In this document: positions 15,971 through 24,151 of the stretch, piece by piece
Layout: the number at the start of each line of letters is the position of its first letter
Position numbering within the stretch: the first letter of the stretch is position 1
From: Clostridiales bacterium
Lineage (GTDB): Bacteria > Bacillota > Clostridia > Oscillospirales > Oscillospiraceae
Direction of reading: 5' to 3'
Length of the DNA: 64,000 nucleotides
NCBI GenBank assembly: GCA_004557655.1
Contig: SFGJ01000001.1
Span: 1 to 64,000, forward strand
Made by a program: the position numbers and the translations under genes
The notes under the pieces: generated by a model
What the model was told of the DNA's origin: nothing
The model's input: the letters and a program-made list of their open reading frames with translations, nothing else
Database searches by the model: none

Positions 15971-17161
15971 TTAACAATAATTTTCCATCATGGCCCTGAA
16001 TGCGGGCAGGGAGCGGCGGATCATGTCATTGGATACACAGTAGCTCAACCGGAAGTAGCCCGGGCAGCCGAAGCCGTCAGCGGGGACTACCAGCAGATTG
16101 TGCGCAAGTTTTGCCTTTTCGGAAAATGCCATGGAGTCGCCTCCGGGAGCCTTTACGAACAGATAGAAAGCACCGTCCGGCTTGGCGCACTCATAGCCCA
16201 TTTCCCGTAGACTGTTATACAGCAGGTTGCGGTTCTCGTCATAAGCCTGCAGGTCAGGCTGCTCCTGGGCGCACAGACCAACCACCTTCTGCATCAGCGT
16301 GGGCGAGCACACATGGCCCATGGTGCGGGCTGCACCGGACACGGCTGCATAGATGGCGGCGCTGTCTTCCGCAAAGGAAGGGACATATACATAGCCAATG
16401 CGTTCGCCGGGCAGGGACAGGGACTTGGAGTAGGAATAGCAAACGATGGTGTTCTTATACAGGCAGGGAATAAAAGGAACCTTTACGCCGCCGTACACCA
16501 GTTCACGGTACGGTTCATCGGCGATGATGTAGATGGGATGACCGTATTCGGCACTCTTGCGCTCCAGCAGGGCTGCCAGACCCCGGAGCGTCTCCTCGGT
16601 ATATACAACGCCGGAGGGGTTGTTGGGGGAGTTGACGATAATGGCCTGGGTGTGGGCAGTGATGCGCTTCTCCACCTCACCAAGCTGCACCTGGAATGCC
16701 CTGGTATCGGCGGGAACCACTACCATTTTGCCGCCGTTGGCGGTGATGAAGGGATTATACTCAGGGAAGAAGGGCGCGATGACCATGATCTCGCTGCTCG
16801 AGTCCACGATGAGGGCCTTCATCACCGAGATAAGGGCCGGGGCGGCGCCGCAGGTCAGAAACAGCTCGCTGCCGCGGATGTCCAGGCCGAAGCGGCGGGA
16901 GAGATCAGCGGCAATGGCCTGGCGGGGTTCTTCAAAGCCGGCGGCCATGGAATAGCCGTGGAGTTGAATGGAATCCGTTTCGTTCACGACCTTGTGGATG
17001 GACTCATTGACCTTCTTGGGGGCAGGAATGCTGGGGTTGCCGATGGAATAATCGAATACATTTTCCTTGCCCACGATTTTTGCCTGCTCCAGCCCGTAGG
17101 CAAACAACTGACGGATCACAGAGGGGGCGGTGCCTAACTCATAGAAAGTTTGATTGACCAT
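15971..17161 (-). CDS. PLP-dependent class I/II aminotransferase
   Basis: A 396-residue fold-type I aminotransferase, probably of the aspartate/aromatic group. The N-terminal YSIGNPSIPAPKKV, the NSPNNPSGVVY motif, IADEPYRELVY and the PLP-lysine region YSYSKSLSLPGERIGY are all present. The ATG at 17161 has AAGGAG nine bases upstream. Only 43 bases separate it from the ptb gene upstream, so it is in the same transcript. The amino-acid substrate is not evident; a link to branched or aromatic amino-acid fermentation via ptb is inference. Confidence 0.92.
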   Translation of the reverse strand: MVNQTFYELGTAPSVIRQLFAYGLEQAKIVGKENVFDYSIGNPSIPAPKKVNESIHKVVNETDSIQLHGYSMAAGFEEPRQAIAADLSRRFGLDIRGSELFLTCGAAPALISVMKALIVDSSSEIMVIAPFFPEYNPFITANGGKMVVVPADTRAFQVQLGEVEKRITAHTQAIIVNSPNNPSGVVYTEETLRGLAALLERKSAEYGHPIYIIADEPYRELVYGGVKVPFIPCLYKNTIVCYSYSKSLSLPGERIGYVYVPSFAEDSAAIYAAVSGAARTMGHVCSPTLMQKVVGLCAQEQPDLQAYDENRNLLYNSLREMGYECAKPDGAFYLFVKAPGGDSMAFSEKAKLAHNLLVVPADGFGCPGYFRLSYCVSNDMIRRSLPAFRAMMENYC

Positions 17162-17204
17162 AATCGTATTCTCCTTCTTCGTCTCTGCCAAATGAACGAC
17201 TTAT

Positions 17205-18119
17205 TTATGAAAGCTGCATACGCTGGGCCAGTACACTGCCGGCGGCTATGGAGGCCAGCTTGGACTCGGCACTGTCGCTGCGGGACACCAGAACAATAGG
17301 CACCTTGGCGCCCAGGATGATACCGGCATTCTTGGCGCCGCCGAAAAGTGAGGCTGCCTTGCCGATGCCGTTGCCTACCTCGTAGTTGGGTACCAGAAGA
17401 ATATCAGCGTCACCGGCACCGGGGGCGGTGTAGTGCTTATGGTGGCAGGCTTCCTTGCTCACAGCCAGATCCAGAGCCACAGGGCCGCAGACTTGCATAT
17501 TATACTTGCTCCAGCGGTCGGTCATTTTGCTCAATACGTCAGCGTCCACGGTAGACTGCACTTTTGGATTGACCTGCTCAGCACCGCAGATGCAGGCGGC
17601 ATTGATGGACTCATAGCCCAGAGCCTGCAGCACGGAGGCGGCATTTTCCAAAATCTCGGCCTTCTTATCCAGATCGGGGAAGGTATTCACACCGCCGTCG
17701 GTGAGAATGACCATCTTGCCCAAAGCCGGGATCTCATAGAACATACAGTGGGTGGTCAGGTGGGAGGTGCGCAGGCCGCACTCCTTATTAAATACGGCAC
17801 GCATCAGGTCTGCCGTACCAAGAATGCCTTTCATGAGGAAGTTTGCTCTGCCCTCGGCGCACAGAGCCACGGCCTTGGCGGCGCTGTCTGTGTCCGTATC
17901 GGCGGCAATGATCTCGTAAGAATCGGGGTCTTCGTTCAGATTTTTCAGCATCCGGCGGATCTCATCCGCGTGGCCTACCAGAATGGGAATGGCAATACCC
18001 TCCTTGCGGGCAGCAACCACCGCCTCAATAACAGGCTCGTCATGGGCTGCGGCCACGGCAATAACTCCGCTGCTGCCGCCTTTCGCGGCGTCCACAATGC
18101 CTTGGATGGTGTTGATCAT
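17205..18119 (-). CDS. ptb: Phosphate acyltransferase (phosphotransbutyrylase type)
   Basis: A 304-residue enzyme of the Pta/Ptb fold, converting an acyl-CoA and phosphate to acyl phosphate. The length and stretches such as VAAAHDEPVIEAV, FLMKGILGTADLMRAV and VPNYEVGNGIGKAA fit phosphate butyryltransferase better than Pta. The ATG at 18119 has AGGAGG seven bases upstream. In most clostridia buk follows ptb; here an aminotransferase does. It therefore probably needs an acyl kinase encoded elsewhere. It has a strong promoter and a nearby palindrome. Confidence 0.9.
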   Translation of the reverse strand: MINTIQGIVDAAKGGSSGVIAVAAAHDEPVIEAVVAARKEGIAIPILVGHADEIRRMLKNLNEDPDSYEIIAADTDTDSAAKAVALCAEGRANFLMKGILGTADLMRAVFNKECGLRTSHLTTHCMFYEIPALGKMVILTDGGVNTFPDLDKKAEILENAASVLQALGYESINAACICGAEQVNPKVQSTVDADVLSKMTDRWSKYNMQVCGPVALDLAVSKEACHHKHYTAPGAGDADILLVPNYEVGNGIGKAASLFGGAKNAGIILGAKVPIVLVSRSDSAESKLASIAAGSVLAQRMQLS

Positions 18120-18179
18120 AGAACAGCCTCCTAAAAATATGTATTCGATAATAGCTGACAATTCATAAATTCTTTAATT

Positions 18180-18208
18180 ATTATATAGGATTTTTCGCAC
18201 TTCGTCAA
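18180..18208 (-). promoter_or_regulatory. ptb promoter
   Basis: On the minus strand TTGACG (18208-18203), 17 bases, TATAAT (18185-18180). Confidence 0.7.
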
Positions 18209-18213
18209 TAAAG

Positions 18214-18234
18214 TTTACCGAATGATTTGGTAAA
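18214..18234. promoter_or_regulatory. 21-bp palindrome in the ptb/ykvI divergent region, candidate operator
   Basis: Arms TTTACC (18214-18219) and GGTAAA (18229-18234) with inner AAT/ATT also paired, giving nine paired positions per arm side with one mismatched pair. It lies just upstream of the ptb -35 and 25 bases before the ykvI -35, so one protein could control both genes. Confidence 0.5.
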
Positions 18235-18259
18235 TTTTTGCGTAGACATTTTGGCCACC

Positions 18260-18288
18260 TTGACGAAGATTCGGACCTTTGTTATAAT
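18260..18288 (+). promoter_or_regulatory. Promoter of the YkvI-type gene
   Basis: TTGACG (18260-18265), 17 bases, TATAAT (18283-18288). Confidence 0.75.
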
Positions 18289-18317
18289 GCAAAAAGGAAT
18301 TTTGAAGGAGAGAGCAA

Positions 18318-19421
18318 ATGAAAGAAATAAAAGTCATCCCGCTTGCTTCAGCCTTTGCGGGATGCTTCTTAGGCGCCGGTTTTGTGTCCGGACAGGAGTT
18401 ATGGCAGTTTTTCGGCGAGTTTGGTGCAAAAGGGTACATTGGACTGATTTTGGCCTGCGTATTGCTGGCAACTTTCGGCATCATAATGATGCGTCTGATG
18501 CAGGAAGCGGGCATTGAAAAGGCTGAGGAGATCATGGTACCTTGGAATGTGCCGTTTCTGCGAACGCTGGCGGGCGTTATATTGAATGTTTTTCTGCTGG
18601 GCGTTGTCATCATCATGACAGCGGGCGTGGGTGCTACCATGGAACAGCTGCTGTCGGTGCCTTCGCAGATCGCTTCAGCGCTGTTCGTACTGCTGATGGG
18701 CATTGTAGCGCTGCTGGGAGTTTCCGGAATGATGAAGGTGTTTTCCGCCCTGGTGCCCACCATTGTGCTGGCAACGGTGTTCTTTGCGGTGATGAGTTGG
18801 ATCGAGTTCGGCACAGATGGGATCCTTGCTCTGCCGGAGCAGACACATAACAATCCTTTAATGCCCAACTGGATCATTGCCGCTTTGACCTATGTGGCTT
18901 ATAACCTCTTGGGCTCCGTGGGGATCATGGCACCGCTGGAAAAGTATCTGAAAAATAAAAGGACCATCCGCTGGGGTATTGCCTTGGGTGGTTTGCTGCT
19001 GGTGCTGGTGGCCGGGAGTGTATTGACCGCCCTGGCGGGGTATTTGGGTGCTACTCAGGAGCAGATGCCTATGGTGGCTCTGGCATCCCGGCTAAATGCA
19101 ACTTTAGGCATCGTGTACGGTGTACTGCTTCTGCTGGGAATGTTCAGCAACGGTTTGGCATCCCTGGTGGCCTTTATGGAGTATGTCAACCGCAATGTGA
19201 AGGTTCTTAACGAACACCGCAAGATCACCATGGCAGTGCTGATGCTGCTGGTTTGGGCGGCCAGCCTTGCCGGGTTCGGCAATCTGGTGGGCACAGTATT
19301 CCCCGTGTTTGGTTACATCGGTATCGTGGCTATTGTATGCATATGCATCAACTATATTAAGTGTATGAGGCGAAAAAAGAGCGTAATGGAAAAAGCCATT
19401 ACAGATGGTGAAAAGAATTGA
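18318..19421 (+). CDS. YkvI-type membrane transporter
   Basis: A 367-residue protein with about ten transmembrane segments, beginning with the family signature ASAFAGCFLGAGFVSGQELWQFF. YkvI-like proteins belong to the amino-acid/sodium-symporter-like LeuT superfamily by fold similarity, but their substrate is unknown. AAGGAG precedes the ATG, and the upstream promoter is near consensus. Its 3' end overlaps the convergent NUDIX gene by 23 bases. The shared divergent palindrome with ptb hints at a link with the acyl or amino-acid metabolism encoded there (inference). Confidence 0.85.
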   Translation: MKEIKVIPLASAFAGCFLGAGFVSGQELWQFFGEFGAKGYIGLILACVLLATFGIIMMRLMQEAGIEKAEEIMVPWNVPFLRTLAGVILNVFLLGVVIIMTAGVGATMEQLLSVPSQIASALFVLLMGIVALLGVSGMMKVFSALVPTIVLATVFFAVMSWIEFGTDGILALPEQTHNNPLMPNWIIAALTYVAYNLLGSVGIMAPLEKYLKNKRTIRWGIALGGLLLVLVAGSVLTALAGYLGATQEQMPMVALASRLNATLGIVYGVLLLLGMFSNGLASLVAFMEYVNRNVKVLNEHRKITMAVLMLLVWAASLAGFGNLVGTVFPVFGYIGIVAIVCICINYIKCMRRKKSVMEKAITDGEKN

Positions 19422-20016
19422 TGAATTGATTGGTGATACGCGCGGTTAAGCCCCACAGAGGAAAGGATAGGCCCCGGTAGACCGGAACCTCCATACTCCC
19501 GGGAGTCCAGGTGTAGTCCGCCGGTGTTTGTACCGCATCATAAGGGAAATCGGCGCTGACCTCCGGCTTGAGAGGGTAGCGATAGAGCTGAGGGGGATTT
19601 TGACACAGCCAACTGACAGGTACGGTGAAGACAACACTCACCTCCTGCGGATTCAGGATAAGAGCCTCCGGGTCTACATCACGGAGCAGTCCCACCACCG
19701 GGCGCATGAGTTCTTCGGTGCGCAGGTATAGGAAGTCTGCTTCGCCGAAGACCTGTATCTGCTGCGGGGCAATACCCAGTTCCTCCCACGTTTCCCGCAG
19801 GGCACAGGCTGTGGGAGATTCACCTTGCTCCATGCGGCCGCCGGGGAAACACACCTCACTGCGATGGTGCTGCAGGGAGGAGGCCCTCACCTCATATAGC
19901 AGATGGAGACCGTCTTTCATTTGCAGCAGAGGAATCAATACGGCATACTCAGCCCGTGCATCCTGCAGCGTGGGCGTGTGTCGGCGGTAGTATTGTTCAA
20001 TGGCTCTTAGGTCCAT
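19399..20016 (-). CDS. NUDIX hydrolase, CoA pyrophosphatase type
   Basis: A 205-residue NUDIX protein. The Nudix box GX5EX7REUXEEXGU reads GGRMEQGESPTACALRETWE followed by ELGI, and the UPF0035-type FPGG context (SEVCFPGGRME) fits NudL/CoA diphosphatase enzymes that cleave CoA or acyl-CoA to 4'-phosphopantetheine and ADP. AGGAGGTG precedes the ATG. The last 23 bases overlap the 3' end of the convergent YkvI gene, so the two transcripts can form an antisense duplex. Confidence 0.9.
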   Translation of the reverse strand: MDLRAIEQYYRRHTPTLQDARAEYAVLIPLLQMKDGLHLLYEVRASSLQHHRSEVCFPGGRMEQGESPTACALRETWEELGIAPQQIQVFGEADFLYLRTEELMRPVVGLLRDVDPEALILNPQEVSVVFTVPVSWLCQNPPQLYRYPLKPEVSADFPYDAVQTPADYTWTPGSMEVPVYRGLSFPLWGLTARITNQFINSFHHL

Positions 20017-20068
20017 GGGAACACCTCCTTTTTGTCCCAGTATAGCACAAATCTGACTATAAAATAAT

Positions 20069-20090
20069 CCCCCGTCCGGCCGGACGGGGG
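20069..20090 (-). terminator. GC-rich palindromic terminator after the micropeptide gene
   Basis: A perfect 22-bp palindrome with CCCCCGTCC arms and a GGCC centre. On the minus strand it is followed by ATTATTTTAT, and on the plus strand by AAAA. It lies 16 bases after the stop of the small Cys-rich gene. Confidence 0.7.
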
Positions 20091-20106
20091 AAAAGTTTAC
20101 TGTCGA

Positions 20107-20238
20107 TTAGCAGCCGCACCCGCAGCCGCCCTGGTTGCCGCTGTTGCAACCGAAGTTGCAGCCACAGCCGTTGCCGCAGAACAGGAACAGGATGATAACA
20201 GCGATGATAATCCAACAACTATTCCCCTGATTGCACAT
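20107..20238 (-). CDS. Cys/Gly-rich 43-residue membrane micropeptide
   Basis: An open frame of 43 codons with GGGAGG six bases before its ATG and a terminator behind. The peptide starts MCNQGNSCW, has a hydrophobic stretch IIIAVIILFLF (about residues 10-20), and ends in a repetitive tail where cysteine alternates with glycine and asparagine, finishing GCGCGC. It has nine cysteines in 43 residues. Similar clostridial peptides are often automatically named chorion class high-cysteine HCB protein 13, which says nothing about function. A spore-coat, metal-binding or redox role is speculation. It lies between rex and a NUDIX gene. Confidence 0.75.
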   Translation of the reverse strand: MCNQGNSCWIIIAVIILFLFCGNGCGCNFGCNSGNQGGCGCGC

Positions 20239-20252
20239 ATTGTGACCTCCCA

Positions 20253-20288
20253 ATGAAATTTCAGACCGTGTTGACGGTCTCATTTCAT
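20253..20288 (-). other. Hairpin between rex and the micropeptide gene
   Basis: Outer arms ATGAAAT/ATTTCAT (20253-20259, 20282-20288) and inner arms AGACCGT/ACGGTCT (20263-20269, 20274-20280) with loop GTTG. It has no clear T-run, and may end rex mRNA or structure the micropeptide leader. Confidence 0.5.
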
Positions 20289-20315
20289 AGTATGCGGCGG
20301 CAGGGAAAAGGTGTA

Positions 20316-20945
20316 TCAGGGACGGGTAATGCGATAGCTCAGGGTCAGAAGTGTATCTACAAAGTGCACATCCTCAAAGAATACACCGGGCACTTCGGTG
20401 CTCAGTTCCACATTAGTGAAGTTCCAAAAGCCCTTGATACCCAAGTCGATTAGGCGGCTGGCCATGGGCTGAGCCACATGCTGCGGAACAGTGAGAACCG
20501 CCACATTGGGCTGATTCTCCGCTACATACTGCTCCAGCTCATCCATGGAGTGAATGGTAACATCGTGGATGCTGGTGCCGATGAGAGCGGGGGAGATGTC
20601 GAAGGCGGTATCCACATGGAAACCTACCTTTTCAAAATCGAAGTTCTGAAGCAAAGCGTGACCCAGGTGGCCTACTCCAATGATGATGAGGCGGTGACCC
20701 TTGTCAATGCCGAGAATATGCCCAATTTCCGAGCGAAGTTCGGCAACATTATAGCCATAACCCTGCTGGCCAAACTCGCCAAAACAACTTAAGTCCTGTC
20801 GGATCTGAGAGGCGGTGATATCCATTTTACTGCCCAGAGAATTGGAGGAAATGCGCACAACACCTTTGTTATACAGGTCATCCAGATAGCGGTAATAGCG
20901 GGGGAGACGATGAATGACGGCGTCAGAAACTTTTTGTTTTTTCAT
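20316..20945 (-). CDS. rex: Redox-sensing transcriptional repressor Rex
   Basis: A 209-residue Rex. The N-terminal winged helix (about 1-80; SSNSLGSKMDITASQIRQDL is the recognition region, followed by GYNVAEL) precedes a Rossmann NADH-binding domain with GVGHLGHAL. Rex senses the NADH/NAD+ ratio and represses fermentation genes when NAD+ is high. The start at 20945 gives the usual length. A Rex-like operator overlaps its own -35 box, consistent with autoregulation. Confidence 0.97.
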   Translation of the reverse strand: MKKQKVSDAVIHRLPRYYRYLDDLYNKGVVRISSNSLGSKMDITASQIRQDLSCFGEFGQQGYGYNVAELRSEIGHILGIDKGHRLIIIGVGHLGHALLQNFDFEKVGFHVDTAFDISPALIGTSIHDVTIHSMDELEQYVAENQPNVAVLTVPQHVAQPMASRLIDLGIKGFWNFTNVELSTEVPGVFFEDVHFVDTLLTLSYRITRP

Positions 20946-20986
20946 AAATTGGATCGGTCCTTTTCCTTTGCGTTTGATTGCTTCTC

Positions 20987-21027
20987 ATTGTAACGCAGGA
21001 ATAGCTACTTGTCAACTTTTTTAACAA
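20987..21027 (-). promoter_or_regulatory. rex promoter with overlapping Rex-like site
   Basis: On the minus strand TTGACA (21015-21010), 17 bases, TACAAT (20992-20987). The half-sites TTGTCAA (21009-21015) and TTAACAA (21021-21027) match the Rex consensus arms but are five bases apart, one more than the usual four. The left half covers the -35. Confidence 0.5.
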
Positions 21028-21046
21028 TGTTTTTTCAAAAATTTTC

Positions 21047-21075
21047 TTTACAAATTGCGGGAAAGTTGCTATAAT
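21047..21075 (+). promoter_or_regulatory. tRNA-Arg promoter
   Basis: TTTACA (21047-21052), 17 bases, TATAAT (21070-21075), 23 bases before the mature tRNA 5' end. Confidence 0.75.
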
Positions 21076-21098
21076 CAACTCGTTGTAAAATTGAACAC

Positions 21099-21175
21099 GC
21101 GCCCGTAGCTCAGTTGGATAGAGCGTTAGACTCCGACTCTAAAGGCCGCTGGTTCGAATCCAGTCGGGCGTACCA
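21099..21175 (+). tRNA. tRNA-Arg (anticodon CCG)
   Basis: A full cloverleaf of 77 bases: acceptor GCGCCCG pairing with CGGGCGT, D arm GCTC...GAGC, anticodon stem TTAGA/TCTAA with loop CTCCGAC (anticodon CCG, reading CGG), T arm around TTCGAAT, and an encoded CCA end. Confidence 0.97.
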
Positions 21176-21204
21176 AAAGCCCTTGAACTATGTTCAAGGG
21201 CTTT
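21176..21204. terminator. Terminator after tRNA-Arg
   Basis: A perfect 13-bp stem AAAGCCCTTGAAC/GTTCAAGGGCTTT with a three-base loop directly after the CCA end. It can also stop the V-ATPase operon arriving from the right. A second weaker hairpin (about 21212-21241) lies between it and the V-ATPase K gene. Confidence 0.8.
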
Positions 21205-21250
21205 TATCCTTTAAGGAGCAGAGCCATACGACTCCGCTCCTTATGCGGTA

Positions 21251-21685
21251 TTATTGCAGAAGCAGCAAACTGAACACAAGGGTGAACAGAGCAACAGTTT
21301 CAATAATACCGATGACAATGAAATAGTTGGCCGTGCCTTTTCCCGTTTCGCCAAGAGCGTCAGCAGAGGCAGCGGCTACCTTGCCCTGGAAGAAGGCAGA
21401 CAAGCCAATAGCAAGACCTGCGAAAATGCCAGTGAACATGGCCAGCATTGCGTCACAGCCGCCTTCCACGGCGCTGCGGATGAAATTCATCAGCAGGAAG
21501 CCATAGATGGTCTGCGTCAAAGGCGCACCGGAGAAAGCTACCATGATGAAAGGTGCGGGCTTGCCGTTGGCGTAACACTTTTTCCACGCCCCAACGGACG
21601 CCTGAGCGGCAAAACCGGAACCGAATGCAGAACCCATGGCGGACAGGCCCAGGGCGCACGCCATACCAATAAATCCAATACTCAT
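21251..21685 (-). CDS. ntpK: V-type ATP synthase subunit K (rotor ring)
   Basis: A 144-residue tandem-hairpin proteolipid with four transmembrane helices. The ion-binding carboxylate lies in the last helix (GIIETVALF). Residues equivalent to the Na+ ligands of Enterococcus NtpK appear: a Thr-Gln pair in APLTQTIYGF and Gln in FFQGKVAAAS. This supports Na+ rather than H+ coupling (inference from known structure). It is last in the operon order E-DUF2764-A-B-D-I-K. Confidence 0.93.
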   Translation of the reverse strand: MSIGFIGMACALGLSAMGSAFGSGFAAQASVGAWKKCYANGKPAPFIMVAFSGAPLTQTIYGFLLMNFIRSAVEGGCDAMLAMFTGIFAGLAIGLSAFFQGKVAAASADALGETGKGTANYFIVIGIIETVALFTLVFSLLLLQ

Positions 21686-21703
21686 AATTGTTCTCCTATC
21701 CGT

Positions 21704-23530
21704 TTATTTTTTTATTTTATTGCCCTTTTTGAAGGGATCGTACGCGATTCCGGCCCATTCCATACCCAATTGACCGGAGAATTCCAAGAGGTTCAGGCGA
21801 ACACCGTGAACGACAACAGACAACAGGCCCATTACAATGTTCAGCCCATGACCGATCAGCAAAATAAGAACGGCGGCTACTACCAGAGGGCCTTTAAATC
21901 CGAAAGCCATATTGTTGAAGCTCTGGGCAATGGCAAGGGAGGCCATACCTACGGCAAACAGGCGAATATAGCTCATGATATTACCGAAAGCGCTGATGGT
22001 GTTGAGGAACACCGTGAAGGTGTTGCCCAGACCGGACTTGAGGCCCTGCGAAAAGCTTTTGCCCGGAGCCATGCCGCCAAAGCACACCACCAACAGAAAG
22101 CCCGCTATGACCACGCAGGCAACAGGAAGCAAATTCACCTGCTGGCCGATGACCAAAAACAGCACTACGAAGTACAGCGCGCAGATGGCGGCCAGCCAAC
22201 CAAGATCCGCCACCCAGCTCAGGTCCTTTTCTTTCAGCTTGCGGCGGATATTCATGACGCAGGCCAAAGAGAGCTGCACGGTGCCCAGAATAAAGCAGAG
22301 CTTCATAATGGTGTTCTGCTGTGTAACCGTGGTTACACTGAAGTATTCCGGGTAGTTGGCAAAGGTGGGAATCACGAGGCTTCGCAGCAGGGGGACCTCC
22401 ATGGCCTGCTGCAGGCCAAACCAAGTACCTGTCAGCGTACCCCAGATAATGGTGGCAATGGACAGCACCCAAAGAAGCTGCACGGCAGTGGAGGACTTTT
22501 TGCCCTTTAGAGTCAACACCAACGCACCCAGCAGGAACAAAAGCCCATAGCCCGCGTCGCCGATGATCATCGCAAAAAACAGGGTAAAAAAGCCCAGGAA
22601 CCAGAAAGAAATATCGTATTCGCGGTAACCCGGAACGGTGCCCAGAATGTCAAAGACAGGCATCATCAGCCGGGTGATCTTATTGTATTTGACCTTGGTG
22701 GGGACCCGGTCGTCACTGTCGGAGGGATCCTCCAGTGCCCAGGCCCAGTGAGCCTCAGCCGCGGCGTTTTTGAAGTCCTCCACCTCAGCTGCTGGGATGT
22801 AGCCTCGCAGCCATACCAAGCCGTCCTGACTCTGAGAGGTATTGCTGACAGCGGAATACTCGGATTCGTTCTGCGTCCTGAGCATCTGGTCCTGGATGCT
22901 GGGCAAGTGGGAGGCAGCCTGCCGGAGGAAGCACTCGCAATCTGACAGGCCTTGTCTGCAGCACTCTTGCTCCTGCTCCAGCTCCGCCAGCCCTTTTTCC
23001 GGAAGAGGAAACTCTGTGGCGGAGTACTGAGGGGGCAGAGGGGAGAAGGCGGCCAAAGTCGGCATTTTACCTACAGGCGACAAGCGAATGAATTGTACTT
23101 CGGGGTCTTCTATCAAGGCTGCCAGGGTCTTTTTGTCCGTTCGATAGATGTGGATATCCAAGCCTGATTGCTGCAATTCGCGCACTTCGGCAGGGGAAAA
23201 GCGACCCCATTCCGCCAGTTTCTCCGCTGCGGAGCGGGATTCGGACAGCTCATCCTGCAAAGATTTTTTTCGGTCCAGACAGGCGATTAGTTTCTGGAAT
23301 AAAACTTCAAATTCGCTGTCGGACAGGAGGGATGTTTCCGGAACAATATCCGGATATTCCTGCAGCACTGTGGCTATACGGGACAGGTCCGCAAAACGCT
23401 GAAGATACTGCTGGTCAGCGCTGGCTTTTTCGGAGAAATGAACGATGCCCATTTTTTGCAGCCGGTCCAGAAGGGAGGACTTCTCCGAAACTGTGGTTAC
23501 AACATGGACCACCTTCATTTTTTCGATCAT
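21704..23530 (-). CDS. ntpI: V-type ATP synthase subunit I
   Basis: A 608-residue subunit with a cytosolic N-terminal half (about 1-300, rich in charged helices) and a C-terminal membrane half with about seven helices. It forms the stator half-channel. The conserved SYIRLFAVGMASLAIA carries the essential arginine region. GGAGGTG precedes the ATG at 23530, which overlaps the stop of subunit D by four bases (ATGA). Confidence 0.95.
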   Translation of the reverse strand: MIEKMKVVHVVTTVSEKSSLLDRLQKMGIVHFSEKASADQQYLQRFADLSRIATVLQEYPDIVPETSLLSDSEFEVLFQKLIACLDRKKSLQDELSESRSAAEKLAEWGRFSPAEVRELQQSGLDIHIYRTDKKTLAALIEDPEVQFIRLSPVGKMPTLAAFSPLPPQYSATEFPLPEKGLAELEQEQECCRQGLSDCECFLRQAASHLPSIQDQMLRTQNESEYSAVSNTSQSQDGLVWLRGYIPAAEVEDFKNAAAEAHWAWALEDPSDSDDRVPTKVKYNKITRLMMPVFDILGTVPGYREYDISFWFLGFFTLFFAMIIGDAGYGLLFLLGALVLTLKGKKSSTAVQLLWVLSIATIIWGTLTGTWFGLQQAMEVPLLRSLVIPTFANYPEYFSVTTVTQQNTIMKLCFILGTVQLSLACVMNIRRKLKEKDLSWVADLGWLAAICALYFVVLFLVIGQQVNLLPVACVVIAGFLLVVCFGGMAPGKSFSQGLKSGLGNTFTVFLNTISAFGNIMSYIRLFAVGMASLAIAQSFNNMAFGFKGPLVVAAVLILLIGHGLNIVMGLLSVVVHGVRLNLLEFSGQLGMEWAGIAYDPFKKGNKIKK

Positions 23531-24141
23531 GGGCTCACCTCCTGCAGCTTTTTCTTGGCGATTTTGCCCCGTACCACGGCGGAGGTCTGCTGATCGCCCA
23601 GGTAGATGCCGATGACCCGGATGTTTTCCTTTGCTTCGGGGATCTTCACCTTTTCAAACAGATTCACACGCTGGGCTGTGGTGCGCAGCTCCCGTTCCAG
23701 CAGTTCTACCTGACGTCGGAGGGTTTCGGCCAGAGCGTCTAGCCGGGCGATCTCCCGCAGGCGCACTGCGGCGGTATCGACCCACAGGGGATACTCTTCC
23801 ACATCGTACCGGATATCTTCGAAGCTAAGCTCCCGGAACACCGGCACTGTGACGCCTGCGATGTTCTCCTCGCCGCAGACCACATGGCTGGGGCGGATGA
23901 GGGATTCCAGTCGTTTTCCTTCAGGAAAACTGTCGTTTTCCGCAAAAACGGCCACCCAGTCATCTAAACCCTCCACAGAGGCCCGCCGCTGTTGTTCCAC
24001 CTGCTCCAGCTGAGCGGTGATGTGCATCACCACAGACTGCAGCTGCTGCTTTTTAAGCTGCAGAGTGGGCAAATAGCGCTGGAACTGCTTCAGACGGTCT
24101 TTTTGTACCTTCAGCTCGTTTTTTGTGAGTTTAACTGCCAT
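23527..24141 (-). CDS. ntpD: V-type ATP synthase subunit D (central stalk)
   Basis: A 204-residue coiled-coil protein. The N-terminal NELKVQKDRLKQFQRYLPTL and C-terminal RRQVELLERELRTTAQRVNLFEKV helices form the rotating shaft inside A3B3. The NALE.V.IP pattern is represented by NLFEKVKIPEAKENI. It overlaps subunit I by four bases and follows subunit B closely. Confidence 0.93.
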   Translation of the reverse strand: MAVKLTKNELKVQKDRLKQFQRYLPTLQLKKQQLQSVVMHITAQLEQVEQQRRASVEGLDDWVAVFAENDSFPEGKRLESLIRPSHVVCGEENIAGVTVPVFRELSFEDIRYDVEEYPLWVDTAAVRLREIARLDALAETLRRQVELLERELRTTAQRVNLFEKVKIPEAKENIRVIGIYLGDQQTSAVVRGKIAKKKLQEVSP

Positions 24142-24151
24142 AGGCGCACCC

